Shown here one piece after another: positions 1-13,778 of a stretch of DNA of 64,000 bases. The notes under the pieces were generated by a model. That model was not told where the DNA came from, made no database searches, and saw nothing but the letters and a program-made list of their open reading frames with translations. Numbering within the stretch: the stretch's first letter is position 1; each line of letters opens with the position of its first letter. The translations under genes and the position numbers were made by a program. The stretch is from Stratiolaelaps scimitus (taxonomy: Eukaryota > Arthropoda > Arachnida > Mesostigmata > Laelapidae), in assembly GCA_019614645.1 (NCBI GenBank), contig JABWDB010000001.1, positions 29,443,501-29,507,500 on the forward strand, in the 5' to 3' direction.

Positions 1-1065
1 CGTGCATATGTAAACGATTTCACCCATGTCACGAGCACCTACGAGCCGTCGCCGCGTATCTATCAAAGCGTTGCACAGGCAGCAACTGACGACGTCCGCG
101 TTCGTCTGTCTGCCAAGATCAATCGGAGACATGGTTCATTATAACTAAGATACTATCTCCTACGAACGATCCAAGCTGGCAGAGGAGACTGCTTTTGGAC
201 TGCTTTTGATTCGAGGTGACCTTTGGCTTTTGAGACGACTGCGTTCACAGTGGCCAGCCAGCCTCAGCAGGGGAGCCTGTAGACGAAGTTAATTGGACCA
301 GGAACATCGGGCAGAGCCTGCCGTCGTTAAGAAAGATCGGCCGGCTATATCAACCGAAAAAAGGGTTTCGTCAACTAATGCTCTGTGCTAATAGGACAAC
401 TGAGTACTATTTAAGAGAAAAAAATCACCATTTACAAATTTTCTGAAATTACCCAGTCATAACACACCACATCGGTACCACCAGGTGACACCCATACACT
501 ATTACGTTATATGGTTTCGTCCACTCAGTTACATTATATGATATGACGCTACATGATGCACATAAATGGGCAAGTGGATTCTTCGAAAGTGAAATTATGT
601 TTGAGGCAAAAATCGCTGACTGTTCGCCGGTCGGTCGAATCCGGTAGCCATTTCCTCTCGGTTGCGAGTCCGTACACGAATGATTCATCTACCAACATGA
701 TTTTTAGAATACATTTTGTCTTAGCCACAGACACATCAACCTTTACAATGTCTCGATCCTCAAACACTTCGACTGGTCAACCTCAAATGCTTTTGAGGCA
801 TACAAATGAATCTATGCGTCCGCCGTCCATAGCAGGTTCTAGTCCGAGTCGACAGGCGGGAGGGGCGGGATAGTGCGGGGACTACAAAGTGGTTTATTAT
901 TTTACGCAGCGACGTGCATGCATCCTATACTCTGCAGCTCAGCCTAGCAGGTTTTTCCCTTCCGAAGTCTAAGGAACATGTAGGGTAGGTGGCCGTCTCC
1001 GCCTAGACTGGATAGAGGCTGACTGTGTCCCCTCTGCCGCCCTCCTCCAGGATAGGATCAGAAAT
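1..1065. other. unremarkable non-coding stretch
   Basis: Only short ORFs without recognisable domains are present on either strand (longest 106 codons, at 553-873 plus). No tRNA-like, transposon-like or tandem structure was seen. Confidence 0.5.
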
Positions 1066-1112
1066 TTGTTTCCAGGTTTGTTTCCTGTCTGTCTTTGTTT
1101 CTCCATCTCTCT

Positions 1113-1222
1113 CGTCTCTCTCTCTCTTACGCGGGGTAGCCTCTGTTCCGAAATCTCTGTCGCTCTCTCTCTCTTACGCGGGGTAGCCTCTGTTCCGAAA
1201 TCTCTGTCGCTCTCTCTCTCTT
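1113..1222. repeat. 47-bp tandem duplication in a (TC)-rich tract
   Basis: A unit containing TTACGCGGGGTAGCCTCTG followed by TTCCGAAATCTCTGTCGC and a short (CT)n run occurs twice head to tail. The TTAC anchors are at 1127 and 1174, giving a period of 47. The two copies look identical over the full unit, which implies a recent duplication, probably by slippage or unequal exchange seeded by the flanking CT runs. The unit is not a multiple of three, so it would shift any reading frame through it. Confidence 0.9.
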
Positions 1223-2480
1223 CATTTATTTTTCTTATCCTTCCCTTTTCTAGTGCCGAAGTGAACACATTCTCATCGCTGCACCTCGTTGGCGCACGAA
1301 GAGCAAACCTGTGAGAACGGGGCCACGCATAACACACGAACAAAGGGAACGAGCAAGCGAGAGATAGAGAGATATATACATAGCTATAGTGAGAGACAGG
1401 GAGAGAGAGGCAGGCGGCCGCACTCAGTTTCCGTACACCGACTACTAACCGAGCCAACGAGTGGTGTTGGTGGCGGTGGCGGCGGCAGCGGTTGTGCCTC
1501 TCTCCCCAGCCGTCCGAAACCGCCGCCATGGCTTTCAGCCAAACTCAACAAGGGGAACGAAATTTGCATCCGTGCATTCCGCTGCTGAATCTCTGTGCGT
1601 TACAGTCTCCCATTTCCCTTCGTCTACTTTGGCTAGAAGCACTACACCAACCCCCTTGCCCCAGACCCAATCCCCCGGGTCTAGTGGCTCGCTCTCCTCT
1701 AGCGTAGGGCATCGCTCGGATTTCTCTTTCGGGTTGAGGCAAACGGCCGAGAGCCCGCGGACTAGCCAGGCCCGGCGCCGGCCTCCTTACGTATACAACT
1801 TCCATGCCGCCACTGCTCGCAGCATCCTTTCTGTTCGCGGATATGCAAGACCTGGCTGTATCAGAACTTTCGAAAGGACGACCAACGATGTAGAAGCAAA
1901 GGCTCGGGAGAAATAGTAGGAGGTCTTCTCGCAGAGGGCATTCCGCCCGGGTGTGCCGGCTCCTCTTCGGGGCTTGGCAGCGTTGGGCCAGCGACGCTGA
2001 CTCGGCCATTCGGGGCGGCAGCAGCAGCAGTCGTCAGCCGAGAGCGTCCAGGTTATTCTGATGTCCTTTGTAGGACGCCGCACTAAAAACCAACATTGCG
2101 AGTAAAAAGAGACGAGCGTTCACTTGACAGTAGGAGCACGTGGGCAATATCGCTGAAAGTTGCCACATAGCGGCGCTGGCGCCTCGGCACGAACGAGCCA
2201 CAGAGGCCACGGCGACGTGGACGACGCTGACAGCGGGAGCGACCGCAACAACACAACAGACGTGGCCGGTAGAAGAGAATTGACGGTCAGGCGAGCAACG
2301 CCGGCGATTGCACGGACCGAGCAGCAGAACGTCGTCGACTAGCGGGGCATTGTATTTCGCCTCTACCATGTATGTGTAGTAAGAATTGTCCAGTCAAAAG
2401 CCAGATAGCGTCTAGGGTGAGTTGGGCACATCGAGCGGCGACGTAGGCGGACGGAATCTTTGAGAACGTCAGCAACGTCA
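1223..2480. other. GC/CpG-rich patch without recognisable gene
   Basis: The segment is visibly richer in CG dinucleotides than its flanks and carries overlapping open frames on both strands (for example 1461-1916 plus and 1545-2009 minus). None has a domain I recognise, and stop-poor frames in all phases are expected from base composition alone. It could be a promoter or 5'-UTR island. No TATA box or start codon context distinguishes it. Confidence 0.35.
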
Positions 2481-4128
2481 AGAAAACGTTGAACTCTGAC
2501 GATTGAAAGATAGAGAGAGGGAATGATTCCGAGGTGAACAGAATCTGACGGAGTTTACAGCCCGATTGAAGCGTCCTCGGCCGCCGCCTTCAGCGCCTGG
2601 CGAATATTGCGTAAATGGTGTGCCGTCTTGAACAGGCGACGTACGCCATCGTATCGTTGTGCTCATTGCTTTGTGACATACGATCTCCTGACGTCGATAA
2701 TGTCAATTCAAAGTGTTTGACCTAAGATTAATCTCTTTGTGGATCGTTTTCTTTGGAGGTCCTGTATGATTTGGGAGTACTGGCAACTCTGATTGTAGCA
2801 GATAGCAGAGGAAAACCAGTGCTACAGGTGAGGAGTCTGAGCTTCGTTTGTCATCGTTATGCAACATAGATACTGGTGAACAAAAATACGGCCCACTATT
2901 GTATATATATTGCTTTAATACGACCTGCACATGCTGATGCTGAGTAAGCTAACAGTTACTAATCATTGTTGCCTCATCGAAGATATAGAACAACAACACA
3001 TGAGAACACGCCATCACGCGTGAAAATGGGACGTGGTATCCTTCGATGCGATTTATTACACAGTACACATTAATACAATACTGACTGCTATTGCTATAAA
3101 TGTTATCATGATTGACCAGTATTGGCATTTAGCAAATAAACATGACACCTATATTTCAGCCGAATACCTCCTAGAACTATTTTATCGAAGGAGAGTGTTT
3201 GCCGATGACACGAAATGACAAAATCGATATAACTGACAATCATTTATACAGAAAGAGCGTATATACCGCCGACATTGACGAGGTCAGCGAAAACAAACCT
3301 AGCACAATAGAAAAGCTATACAGAAATAATGTCCTTCAACCCCACCTTATGAAATTCTCCCAACACTAGACTGCCATTATGTAACAATGCTCACGTGGCA
3401 AGCTAGCCACAAGCGTCTACTATAGTGCTGCGACAACTATAACGGAATCGTTCGTCCTTTGTAACTTGAGCGGAAAGCAATGGAAACCTGGCCGGGGAGC
3501 TAGGCGGGTACACGGAGCAACTACTGGAAGGTATATCATGGCAGCAGCCACCCCCACCATACTCTGTAGAAAAGCGCACTCAATAACCGCTCGACGGCCC
3601 CAGCAATACGGTCGAGAGATGGGAGTGGCCGTGGCGGCGTCTGTCGTACTCGAGTAGTCGAGCCGTAGTAGCAGGACGCGTCTGCCGCCGTAGGCGATTG
3701 TCATTGTTCTGCCTCAACAGAGCAAACCGGAGGCTCGGTGGACGGACCATCGTATACCATGCCTGCTTCGTTTTCGCACCTCTAAAGTACGCTTGGATTT
3801 AATTTCACGAAATCCCTATATCGGGATCCTACACACACTTACGTGGCGTAGTAACGTGATCGCAGCGGATCCATATGTGCGACGCCACCCGATGCCCGAT
3901 TAGCCGGGAGAGCGGCAGGACGAGGAACGTGATATCGTATGAAAAAACGCGTCTAAAAAGGCCGTAGTTCGTCCTGCTGCCACTGCTGGCCACTGAGATA
4001 GCTGAACCTTACACAGTGACAGTCCACGAGGATCGGTAAGACGGGACGGAACGATGCGTAAAGGAGCTCCTTGTTACGTGGATCGGCGATCGAACTGATG
4101 AGTTTCGAACAAACGCTGGCTGATCTCG
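2481..4128. other. unremarkable non-coding stretch
   Basis: Short ORFs only, and no repeats or RNA-like structures were seen. Confidence 0.45.
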
Positions 4129-4141
4129 CCCCCCCCCCCCC
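4129..4141. repeat. poly-C run, 13 nt
   Basis: An uninterrupted run of 13 C. Long G/C homopolymers recur in this window (16688, 13814, 49410, 62874), which is unusual for animal DNA. They are also places where base-calling or assembly errors concentrate. Confidence 0.9.
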
Positions 4142-7100
4142 TGTTGACCACTATTAGTAACGTTCGCCTCGTCCTTATAGTGGGCCAATCTCGTTGCGTT
4201 CTAGTAACGCCCATTCGCCCATTCATTGTTCTTCGCTGCGGCACCTCTATCAATAAAAGACATTTTCGCGGATACAACTGCATACAACTAATGGTGTTCG
4301 ATCATTTTCGAGTTGATCGGCCACGCGTTCTTTCCGGTCTGTCAAGGGCAATGTTGAAAGTAGTACAAAGCTCTAATGAGTATTTATTGTATGTATAATA
4401 GTATTTTCACAAGTTGTTCTATATTGCTGTAACTGACACGTTCAGAAGACAATCAGAAACAACAATGCGTAGATAGCTATTTTTGTGAATACGTACGTGC
4501 CATCATGAGCTGGCACTAGAAGCCGAACCTGACCGAAACGGCTATTTGACTTCGAAGAACCCCATTGTACGGATTACATGAGGTGCCTCTCAACGGGTTG
4601 CGTTGTGGGCCTAAAAATTACAAGTGTGCGGATTGGAAGGCCTGAAGTTTTCTGAGTGCCGTCTGGCACTAAGTCATTCGTGCGCTTGATGAGTTTCAAC
4701 AAAGAGAGAGAGAGAGACCAGTCACGATCTTGGAGGACAGTGAGTACGTCAGCGCATTTCGGCTCTTCTGGAGTCACATTCATGGCGAGGAGGATCACAG
4801 GAGACAAGACAACTTCTTTCGAAATCTCCAGCCAAGTTAAGACTTAGATGCATTTTTAACTTTAATTTGAACCTTAATTAAAAACACTTTGGAATGAGCA
4901 AAGCTCGTGTACGCAATACGAGTGTGTCATCCGTCTTCGAACGCAATTATCTATGTATGCCTCGTGTCTAAGAGAGCAAGACTATCGATAAATGGCGTCC
5001 ATCTAACATTGGATCTATGAAATGAAACGACTTATGTCTCAGTTACAGTGTATCAAATCATATTCAAGTCTTTTCAAATTTAGTTAGTGTCCAGGTAACA
5101 TATTATAAGAATAATCCAAATGTATATAAAATATACGATCCACTAGAACGGCAAAAGCGCTGAGGTACCCCTTCGCCCACTAACTAAACCACTTCCAAAC
5201 TCACCCTGGACAGATCGACAAGCAATCATTGTCAGGAACAATTTGATAATTAGCAAATCTATTTCAGATCAGTATGATCCAACAGTATACGTAAATGTAG
5301 AGATATTCCGAGGATTTCTTGAAAGTGGTCCAGCACACAGCGTTCCCCACGGACGCTTACTTTTGATTACCTCGGCCGGCTAAGATTGAAAGTAACACTG
5401 CAGCGCCTTGCAGCGGCGGGGTGGAGCCGGGGGGTGGTGGCAATACAGCCAGCCTGTAGGAAGCTGGCACTGTGAGCGGTACTGCGGAACTGCCAAGTTT
5501 TTGTGGCGTCGCCGATCCGTACGCGGCCATGATGACCTAGTTGATGGAGTTTGTTCCCAAAGGAGCCGCTCAGCTAAAAAGGCGCCAGAGATCGGGCCAT
5601 CCGTTACGTCGACATGGCGTAGTTCCTCAGCGGCGCGGTACACCCCATGGTGGTATATTTCAGCGAAGCAAGGCGAGTCAAGGCTATTCTCAGCGCCCGC
5701 CACCAAGAGGCCACCAAGTAGCGTGCTTGTTCGAGACATTCGATAGAGCACCAATACGACCCAGCGAGAGAGTAGCCCAGGCAAGCATGCGCTGTGTGCA
5801 ATTACGATATTCTAGGTGATCCGTGGAAAGATCACACTTGGTAATGCGGTCTAACGAGAGCATGTAAACATCATCCGCAATGCAATCTACTACGACTACT
5901 CGATGTATTTTGAAGGCGAGGACGAACCAACCGAAGCATCAGGTCATGTATGCACCTCACTTGCAAATTCAGTTTTCTGTCTATTCAGTTTGGTTAGCTC
6001 GAAGATCAAAAGCCAGGCGAGGCTAGCTCATAGGTACCTCAAGGCAACCATCGATCGCTCTAATAACGTTTCGACGATAGCTGTATCGAGCCTCCATTGT
6101 TCTAATTGAACCACCCTGAATCAGGAGTACAATGTACCAATCATTCCGGAACTCGCTGTACGAAATTACTATTCCACAGATCAGGACTGCTTATGTTGAG
6201 CCCTATACAACCGTAGGAAAAAGGACGTGTCAGCTCCAGATGTCCTAAGTCCTTCCAAAAACCCAACTGCAGCATAGAAGTTTCCCAACAAAAACGGAAT
6301 TACTACGCGTACGACACGACAACGGGAACCCTCGGGCTTGTCCCCGAGACTTTAGAACCCAAGGACAATGGGGGTCTATGTACTTTCTAGTTTCCAATAG
6401 CTCAGCACTAACTTTTTTTCTGACTGTAGAACTACCTCTTTCAAATTGTGAGCGTTGGACATCTCGGCCACATCTAGGTAGCGACGTTAAGTAATGTTAG
6501 AGTCAGTCAGAACCGAAAACTCTAAATTACGACCATTGCCAGGCCAGAGCCGTATATATTTTCATGTTGTATATTCACAAACACAAGATATTAGGCTCGC
6601 TTATAAGTTTTTTTTTAAAATGCGTCTAAAATACTATACGTTATAATATATAACTATAATTTGGTATTACCTCCTTTATTATCTGAAGGCACCTGGCAAG
6701 CCGATCCTCCAACGACACTTGTATGTACCGAGAATTACAGCTTAGCATGTTATGGCATTGTAGAAAAAACCACATGTTCGCAGAAGATTTCATTGCAGCT
6801 ATCATCGATAGAATGCTTTCGAAAGACGCATTACTCTCGATGCTTAAATGTCAAGTTGTTGCTGAGAGCCAGGTCTGCGATGGGCCCCCAACGGCATCGA
6901 ACTCCAGCTATTTCCCACGCTTAGCCTGTGTTCCTCCTCTTATGTGAATACATGAGCGGGTCCAAGCCCTGATAATCGAGTGCCCACGACAACCTTCAGA
7001 CATCACTGCGTCACCAGCACGCATATGTGATCGTTGCGCCCTCCATCGTTCGCTGTCAATCACTTTGTGCTTTGGAAAGCATTCGTCACTTCTAAGCACA

Positions 7101-7440
7101 CACAGCGGATGAGTTAAATCTTCTACGAGCACCGCAGATTTTTTGTCCCCCTATTTCAGCCACTGAACGAAGCTATGAAGCTACATGTTGGAAGTCGGCC
7201 GAAGCGTTTGTTCATGTCGACCTTTACCTCAGGGAGGGTGTGTGCGCATAACATGCAAAGATCAGCAAGTCCTCAGGTTACTTACCACGGCGGAAGCTAA
7301 GTGTCGTTACTAAATAATAACGTTAAGCGATGGACCCGATGAACCGCATTGGAGCGGATGTGCTGACTCCTGCTTATTAGGCGAATGTGGTACCGGGTAT
7401 GCAGAGTGCTACTTGGAACCGAGCAGCCGTGGACCTGGTC
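4142..7440. other. non-coding stretch with one short (GA)n
   Basis: A (GA)8 tract sits at about 4703-4718. A GC-richer patch at 5400-5800 has overlapping short ORFs on both strands (longest 134 codons, at 5380-5784 minus) with no recognised domain. A B-box-like TTCGA motif on the minus strand at about 6890-6900 has no convincing A-box partner. Otherwise nothing is visible. Confidence 0.4.
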
Positions 7441-7458
7441 AATGCGTCGTCATCAGTG

Positions 7459-7480
7459 CATATATACATATATATATATA
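7459..7480. repeat. (TA)n microsatellite
   Basis: A TA dinucleotide tract with one CA interruption. Confidence 0.85.
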
Positions 7481-9560
7481 CAAATATTTTTTTATATGTG
7501 CCTTCATGTATTATTCGTGTGGCAACTGAATTCAATGCTCATTGCGTTTGGTACGCCAACGACAGTAAGCCAGTAAGTATGAGTCGACTGAACAGACGAG
7601 GGGGTCAGACGACAAGTTGAATGAGCGAATATTTTAATGTATTTTGAAATTAATATAATTGACTAAGAAGTATGAAACACGTAATTTTCTCGGCGGCACA
7701 AACGGTCTCTTTGTCTCTTGCCATGTCTCCATTACTGCGGTCGGTATAGCCATCTACACAGGGGAGGTTTATGACGTGCAGCGCATATTATATATGCCTT
7801 CCGGCTGGCACCTAGCGGCCTGTGCTGCTTGGACGAGGCCCGTAACCGGAGTGGTCCCTTCAACCCTTAGCAACTCCTGGCTGAGGAGCCAACGGCAAAT
7901 GGGGAGAAAATGGTATCCGAGACGGGGCAGTGAGATAGAGAAGCGTACGCTGGATCCCAAGTTTGCTCTCAGGGCGAACGGGAGATTCCAGGGGTAAAGG
8001 ATTCCCAGTTTTGGCATCGGGTTGCTGAAGCCTCGGCCACAGACGCTACTCGGGATCCGTCCATCGAGCGGCATCCGGTTGCCATCCGATCGTTGAGCAG
8101 ACGAGGGGGACCCTGTCACTTTCGACACTTTGATACTCCGCCATCCAGCGTCAAAGATCGTTTGCGTATTGTGAGCTGGATAGCTGGATCCTTTGTATAT
8201 CAATGAAAAATAACCGATTCCCTTTTTGGGATCGTACGATATAGAGGTTATGCATCGCTGCTGCCCATCGCTGGCCACTGGCCGCCGGCCAAACTGGCGG
8301 TGTCACCGAATCGCGCAGCCGGTCGCCGTCGGTCCACCCTTGGAACGGATAGCATGGGAGAGCAGGCAGGCGTTATGGAGATGGTAATGCTGGATTGCCT
8401 GGTAGAAGCACTAGGTGAGTGGGCCGGCGCCGCCACCATTATTGCACATTTTCCGGGCTGACTCATAGCTAAGATTGAACGTCCACGGAACTGCTTTCAG
8501 CATTGCTACACCACTGTTATCACGACTGAAAAGGGCTAACTGTCACAAAAGGCAAGGATAGATGGATTGCTTGATACGATGCATCTTGCTGAATCGGTTA
8601 CGAGCTACTCTCAGACCAACTGAAACGGCCTCCGCTGTTTATTTTAAATAGTGCTCCAATAATGTTTCAGCTCTTGTTCCGCTTGAAGATCGTTCGTCAT
8701 CCAATCAGATATGCCGTGTCAAGCAATATACCCCGAAAGTTAACAGCGGCAGCAGCGGGCGAAACGAAGGTATCACGGAACATGGCGTGCAACCGAGGTG
8801 GCCCCATTAAAGAACTGCGCACAAGAGCACCTCAGAACGAACAGATTTTCGTGCGACATTACCACTGTGGCATGCGCAAGAGTACACAACCGCTCGAGAT
8901 TGGCTACAATAGCCGATTCCAGCTGCAAAAAGCGTTTTGTAGAAAACCAGCACCGAAGACCAAACGACAGCAAACCATCATCGTTCTAAACGAACACAAG
9001 CAAAAGCGATTCCACAGTTTGATCATTTTGTATAACTTTGCAATGGCCGAAACTGGTATATTCTGAATACGACGTATAAGAAAAGTTGTACTTTGATGAC
9101 GATATGCGCGCAGCTCTGTTTTGTGGAGCACTGGGAGGGAACTAGTGATTCCATACGGCTTGTAATGTTCTGTTCGGTTTAGTGTAAGGAACGGTCTTCT
9201 CGAATGAGCCTGCTGCAAATACAGTGTTCGGTGATCGTCGACAGAGACACAAAATGGGTCTAATATCATTGAATCCATTGAGAATCTAATTTAAAATCAT
9301 TGAATCTACCATCGTCCATGGTCGAACGTCTGAGAGATATAATTTCCCCGAAGAATTAGGATTCTCCACGTTTAGAATAATCCTCGAGGAATTCATGGAC
9401 AGCCAATCAGTTATCTGCTCGTTCTCGATTTGGCAGAACCTCAGTATAGCTCAGGTAAAATAATAATAGCCTAATCCTGACATTGCACTGTTTCCGGGCT
9501 GCGTTGAGATATTATGAATATATATTAGATATTATGAATGTCAAGCGGTCGCTGCTGTGC
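7481..9560. other. unremarkable non-coding stretch
   Basis: The longest frames are 7769-8278 minus (169 codons) and 8662-9066 plus (134 codons). Neither shows a domain, a signal peptide or low-complexity bias that would support coding. Confidence 0.4.
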
Positions 9561-9564
9561 AAGA

Positions 9565-9582
9565 CAGAGAGAGAGAGAGAGT
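9565..9582. repeat. (GA)n microsatellite
   Basis: A short GA dinucleotide tract. Confidence 0.85.
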
Positions 9583-12500
9583 GGAGAGAAGGCACTCGTT
9601 CCGTTGTTTGATCCAGTGCAGTTCTCACGTCCTTATCCCGTACGGTTCTTCTGGCGAATTGACAGACAAGGACCGCTAATAAATAAGTCGATCGAATGAC
9701 GCTGAATGATATCAGTTAGCGCACTCCCCCCTCCCGGGGGTGTAGCTGATGCATTGGGACCCGAGTGTGGAGTCATTAACCGGTGTGACTTCTTTCGTGT
9801 TGGTCCTAATGAGAGGTTATGCTTCGCTCATAACATAAGAGACAGAGACCTCCATGTGATCAGAGAACACATACAAGACAATCGATACTTTAAAACTAAT
9901 AATTCGCAGCGTCCGATTCATTACAACGAACCGGCCTAGATAACTCGATTAGCCAGCCAGCCAGATTTGTGACTTGATTTGCGCTACGGCATTCAACGAA
10001 GCGGGCAGATGTTTATTTGGAGAATGATCAGTGTATACAACGGATTACATTGTATTACATTGATTGGATGGACGAATGCCCAGTTCCTCAGTCATACCGT
10101 CCCTGCATTGTCGTTACCTTGATTAGAACCCTGGCCATATCATACGACCTTCCTCTTGTACAGTACCTCTTGTCCCCGGAAAAAAAGGCCAGTATGTGCT
10201 GATCTTTTGTGATTGTAATAAAAAAATTCCCCTGATATGTTATGTACACGATTCAAAAAGATTTCGTAGGAGAGGGCTTCAAATTCTTCAACTGCTCGCT
10301 GTCCTCTTGGGTTTCAGCTTCAATGACCTGCACGACCACCAGTCAGCACTTGAATTGTTCCCAAATCAGTCCTTCGAGTGGTTCGCATGAGTGGCCTGTC
10401 GCACAGCGAAAGCCGCCGCCGCCAGCAGTCGTTGGTCTCGTGTGGCCCGAACGACCAACCTACCGATCGAGATTTTGATTCTCTGAATGCCACCCTGAAA
10501 GCCCATCCGCGCCTGCGCAGAATCGTTTCGATGTTCATCTTCGCATAAATCCTCAGCGGTAAATCCTCAGGCAAGCATTGCAAGTGGTCAGTATCTTCCA
10601 CACCCTATACAGGCTTCTAGCGAATCACATGCGAGTATTCTATGTATGTAGTTACGCAGGCGTTCATGTTTGCTTATAAAGTAGCACCAATGTTTGATGG
10701 CGGGACAATGCAATGCTATTCAATCCGACTTCAAGTCATGAGCATTAACGGCGTGGTCAGACCTCTTTCGAACGAACAGTGCTCCTAAAAAATGCTCCGT
10801 TGAGAAATCGGCGGCTACGACGGCTGCAGTCGACCGATGCCGGCGAGGGGAGGGCCGCACAGAGATGCCTGTTTCGTAGTCATGGTGTGTTGTAACATGT
10901 CAAGCATCTCAGAGTTCGCATTGAAGAGCGTGGAGCCAACTGAAGCGATAGCACTGGCGATATATGGCCGGAACAAAGACATCACGAAATGTGTTGCCAC
11001 TCCGATATGTCGATGGTGCCACTGGTGGTGTTGGTGGTAGTGTGTGGGTCATCCCACCTCGCCACTCTGGCAGTCCACTGCGCTTCCCAAAGTGGCGCGG
11101 CTGTTCGACGCAGTTTGTGGCGCAGTCGCAAGCGATGGTGGACCTTGGTCTGTTTGCGGTGCCTTGCCTGATCTCGTGGCACCACCGGACGGGAATGCCC
11201 AAACTCGTCCCTTGTCGAATCCCTTCGCTCGGACGGATTCGTACCTACGACCACACACGCACCTGAATTCCGTCTATCCCCGCACATTCAGCTGGGCTGG
11301 TAGCCCGCAATCCACGGAATCGAGCACGACCGCAGGGACCCTGAAACAGACCCATTCCGGCCGGCTGTTCGCTTTCCCGGCTGTTCTCGTAGAACGGACG
11401 CACCCCGCTGTTGCCCTGCCGGCTATCCTGATTGCCACTTCTGCTGGCAACTAGCCATACAGCTAGATATTGTAGTGGAGACCTTAAGGCACCCAGCCTC
11501 ACCCTGCACACTGAGCCTTCTCGCTTCAAAACAGCATTCCAGAGGGAGCTGTCCCATGGATACTACCTGCGTTGGCTCCTCCAGTGTCCCGTTTGGCTGG
11601 CGCACGTTTGCTTCGGCAAATCCTTTTTATTCTGTCGTGCTCCTCGGAGCAGAGAGTACCATCTACTGAATATATGAAAATGGCCTCAAGCGCAGCAGAC
11701 ACAGCGACAGCCACAACAACAGGGAATAAGGCTGAACAGAATCGCACAGGGGAACTGAGCGGTTCGAGCAGTTGTACGAGGCCACGAATCCAGAGAGCCT
11801 AGCACGCGCCGGTCTAAATACTGCGACGCGGATTCAGGTGGGCGTTAAGGATATAAGCAGTACATAGCTTGTAGTCGGTAGTTTTTGGTGTTTGTGCACA
11901 AAACGTGGCACAAAACGTAGATGGCGTCGGGTCTAGCATTTTCAGATTGGCGTATGTTTCTCTCCAAGAGGTCGCGAAAGTTATCTGATGGAGACCTCTC
12001 AATAGCGTGAGTACCTCGCATAGCACGATTCGATATTGTCTGGCCGTGCTCATCGTGGGACGAACTGCGATACAGTTTAAACATCGATAATATTTCGCTA
12101 TTTGTTTAACCGATGAGGAGGGCAGACGCATTTCTTGTTGCTGATTCCACTGACACCGACCGTCCAGTTCTGATCGAGGATCTTTGCCAGCATGCAATCC
12201 CTAATATTCGTATGTCCATTTTTCCCCTAGTACCGCAGTACACGCTAGGAGAAAACGGAGGACCAAATGAATTCCGAGGAATGAATCTCTTAAAACTCTC
12301 TCTCGCTAGTGCACGCATTTATACGATCGAAGGGAAAAGCGAGATTGGGTATGGAGAACAAATGCCAGATTGGCATGTGCCCGTCTCGCATGCCTTACAG
12401 CTTACTCGGATCTGCAGAATGGCCCGCCTTGCCGAGTTGCCACAAGAGTCGACATATCGCGGAGGTGTGAAAGAAGTTCCGCCTTGGAAATAAGTTTACG

Positions 12501-12794
12501 CGGCTCAACTAGCGCCGGCTGAAATGTGAGTAGACGCGCGTTACATGAAGCCGAGGCTAGCCCAACAACGTGTGGATAGAGCCACCGAACGTTGGGACTT
12601 CATGAAGCACAAGTTTCGTATGAAGTGAATACAACTGTATATGGCTGCGGGAGCGGCGAATCATGCGATCCAGTATGTGTCTACCGCGCCACCCGGACTC
12701 ATTTATAGTCCTGCTCCGGCCGCTGCACATAGTAATGCAACTGTCCATAGTGGCCGTCGAGAGCTAAGCAAAGCCACCCCCAACTGGCGCTTCA

Positions 12795-12797
<3 letters not shown>
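9583..12797. other. non-coding stretch with overlapping short ORFs
   Basis: A small imperfect tandem repeat (TAAATCCTCAG twice, period 14) lies at about 10547-10573. A GC-richer patch at 10.8-11.5 kb has overlapping frames in several phases (longest 136 codons, at 11044-11454 plus). A 126-codon frame at 12113-12493 plus is ATG-initiated, but I do not recognise it. Confidence 0.35.

Positions 12798-12835
<38 letters not shown>
12798..12835. repeat. (TC)19 microsatellite
   Basis: Nineteen uninterrupted TC units. No AG follows within splice-acceptor distance in a convincing context, so it is read as a plain microsatellite. Confidence 0.95.
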
Positions 12836-12836
<1 letters not shown>

Positions 12837-13753
12837 AAGTATTCCATACGCAAAACAATCCTCTGCTTGTGATGTACAATTGCTTTTATGGTAAACGGTA
12901 ACCATTCGCTTCGTCGCTGGGCAGCACCGAGATTGATTTGAATAATGGCAGAGCAAAGCGACACGGGTCGCAATAAGGGACGTCCCGCTTCACAATACGC
13001 TCAGTGATTTGATCCCTGCTCAGTGATGTTATTTTATATCGGTTATGGCAGACTTCGTCGAGAATAATCAAATCGTCACTATTCGTTAAGCTTCGACCAT
13101 CCACTGGCTAGCGAGCCCCTATAAGGATTCTATCCTGACTGATCATTGTCAGTCTACCAGCAAATACTGCTATATTTGTACTAAGGTTACAGTGTGACGA
13201 GTATTGAATCCTACTTTCAGAGTGATTAGATACGAAATCCTATTATATGATATTTCCAGTAGGCCGACCTGTATTCTATCGTACGCCATAGCGTCTGAGG
13301 CGTTTCACTAAGAACGTTGACATGGGGCAGCCATTCATATGGCTATTAAAATTAATGACGGAAATGGCGGAAATCAACCTTTCAACCAACCGGAGATTAT
13401 CCTTCTCAATACCTCGCAGGATGAATACGCCCGCTTGATTTTACAACTTATATTTAGGGAAAAGGCAAGCTCCATGTTCACTAGATATAGGGGTTGATTC
13501 AGCTGACCTCGCTGATTGCACCCTACGTCCACGTATACAATGAGAGGATATTCATATGAATGTTAACCCACTGATATCGGAGGAGAGCTTCAAAATGCAA
13601 TTGAATGTATTCAAGGTCACCTGAAATGTGTGAGAGGGTTATTCGAACGTTGTGATCGGGTAGCGCTTATATTGAGAACAAAATATGTCAAGGTCGGATC
13701 CTTGAATGGGCAAGTCGGCAGTACAGTGCCACTGGCCATTGCCTATTGGTGCT
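12836..13753. other. unremarkable non-coding stretch upstream of the LINE insertion
   Basis: No ORF of note. The sequence runs into the left copy of the target-site duplication at 13754. Confidence 0.5.
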
Positions 13754-13764
13754 ATCATGGATAT
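13754..13764. repeat. target-site duplication, left copy
   Basis: ATCATGGATAT, identical to 15502-15512. It directly abuts the 3' end of the minus-strand retrotransposon. Confidence 0.9.
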
Positions 13765-13772
13765 CAAAATCG

Positions 13773-13778
13773 TTTATT
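13773..13778 (-). promoter_or_regulatory. AATAAA polyadenylation signal of the retrotransposon
   Basis: AATAAA on the minus strand overlaps the TGA stop (TGAATAAA), 8 nt before the 3' junction of the element. It may serve the element's own transcript or be chance in an AT-rich tail. Confidence 0.5.

Noticed and set aside
6875..6935. B-box-like GAGTTCGATGCC on the minus strand
   Set aside because: No A box at proper distance and no shared SINE tail.
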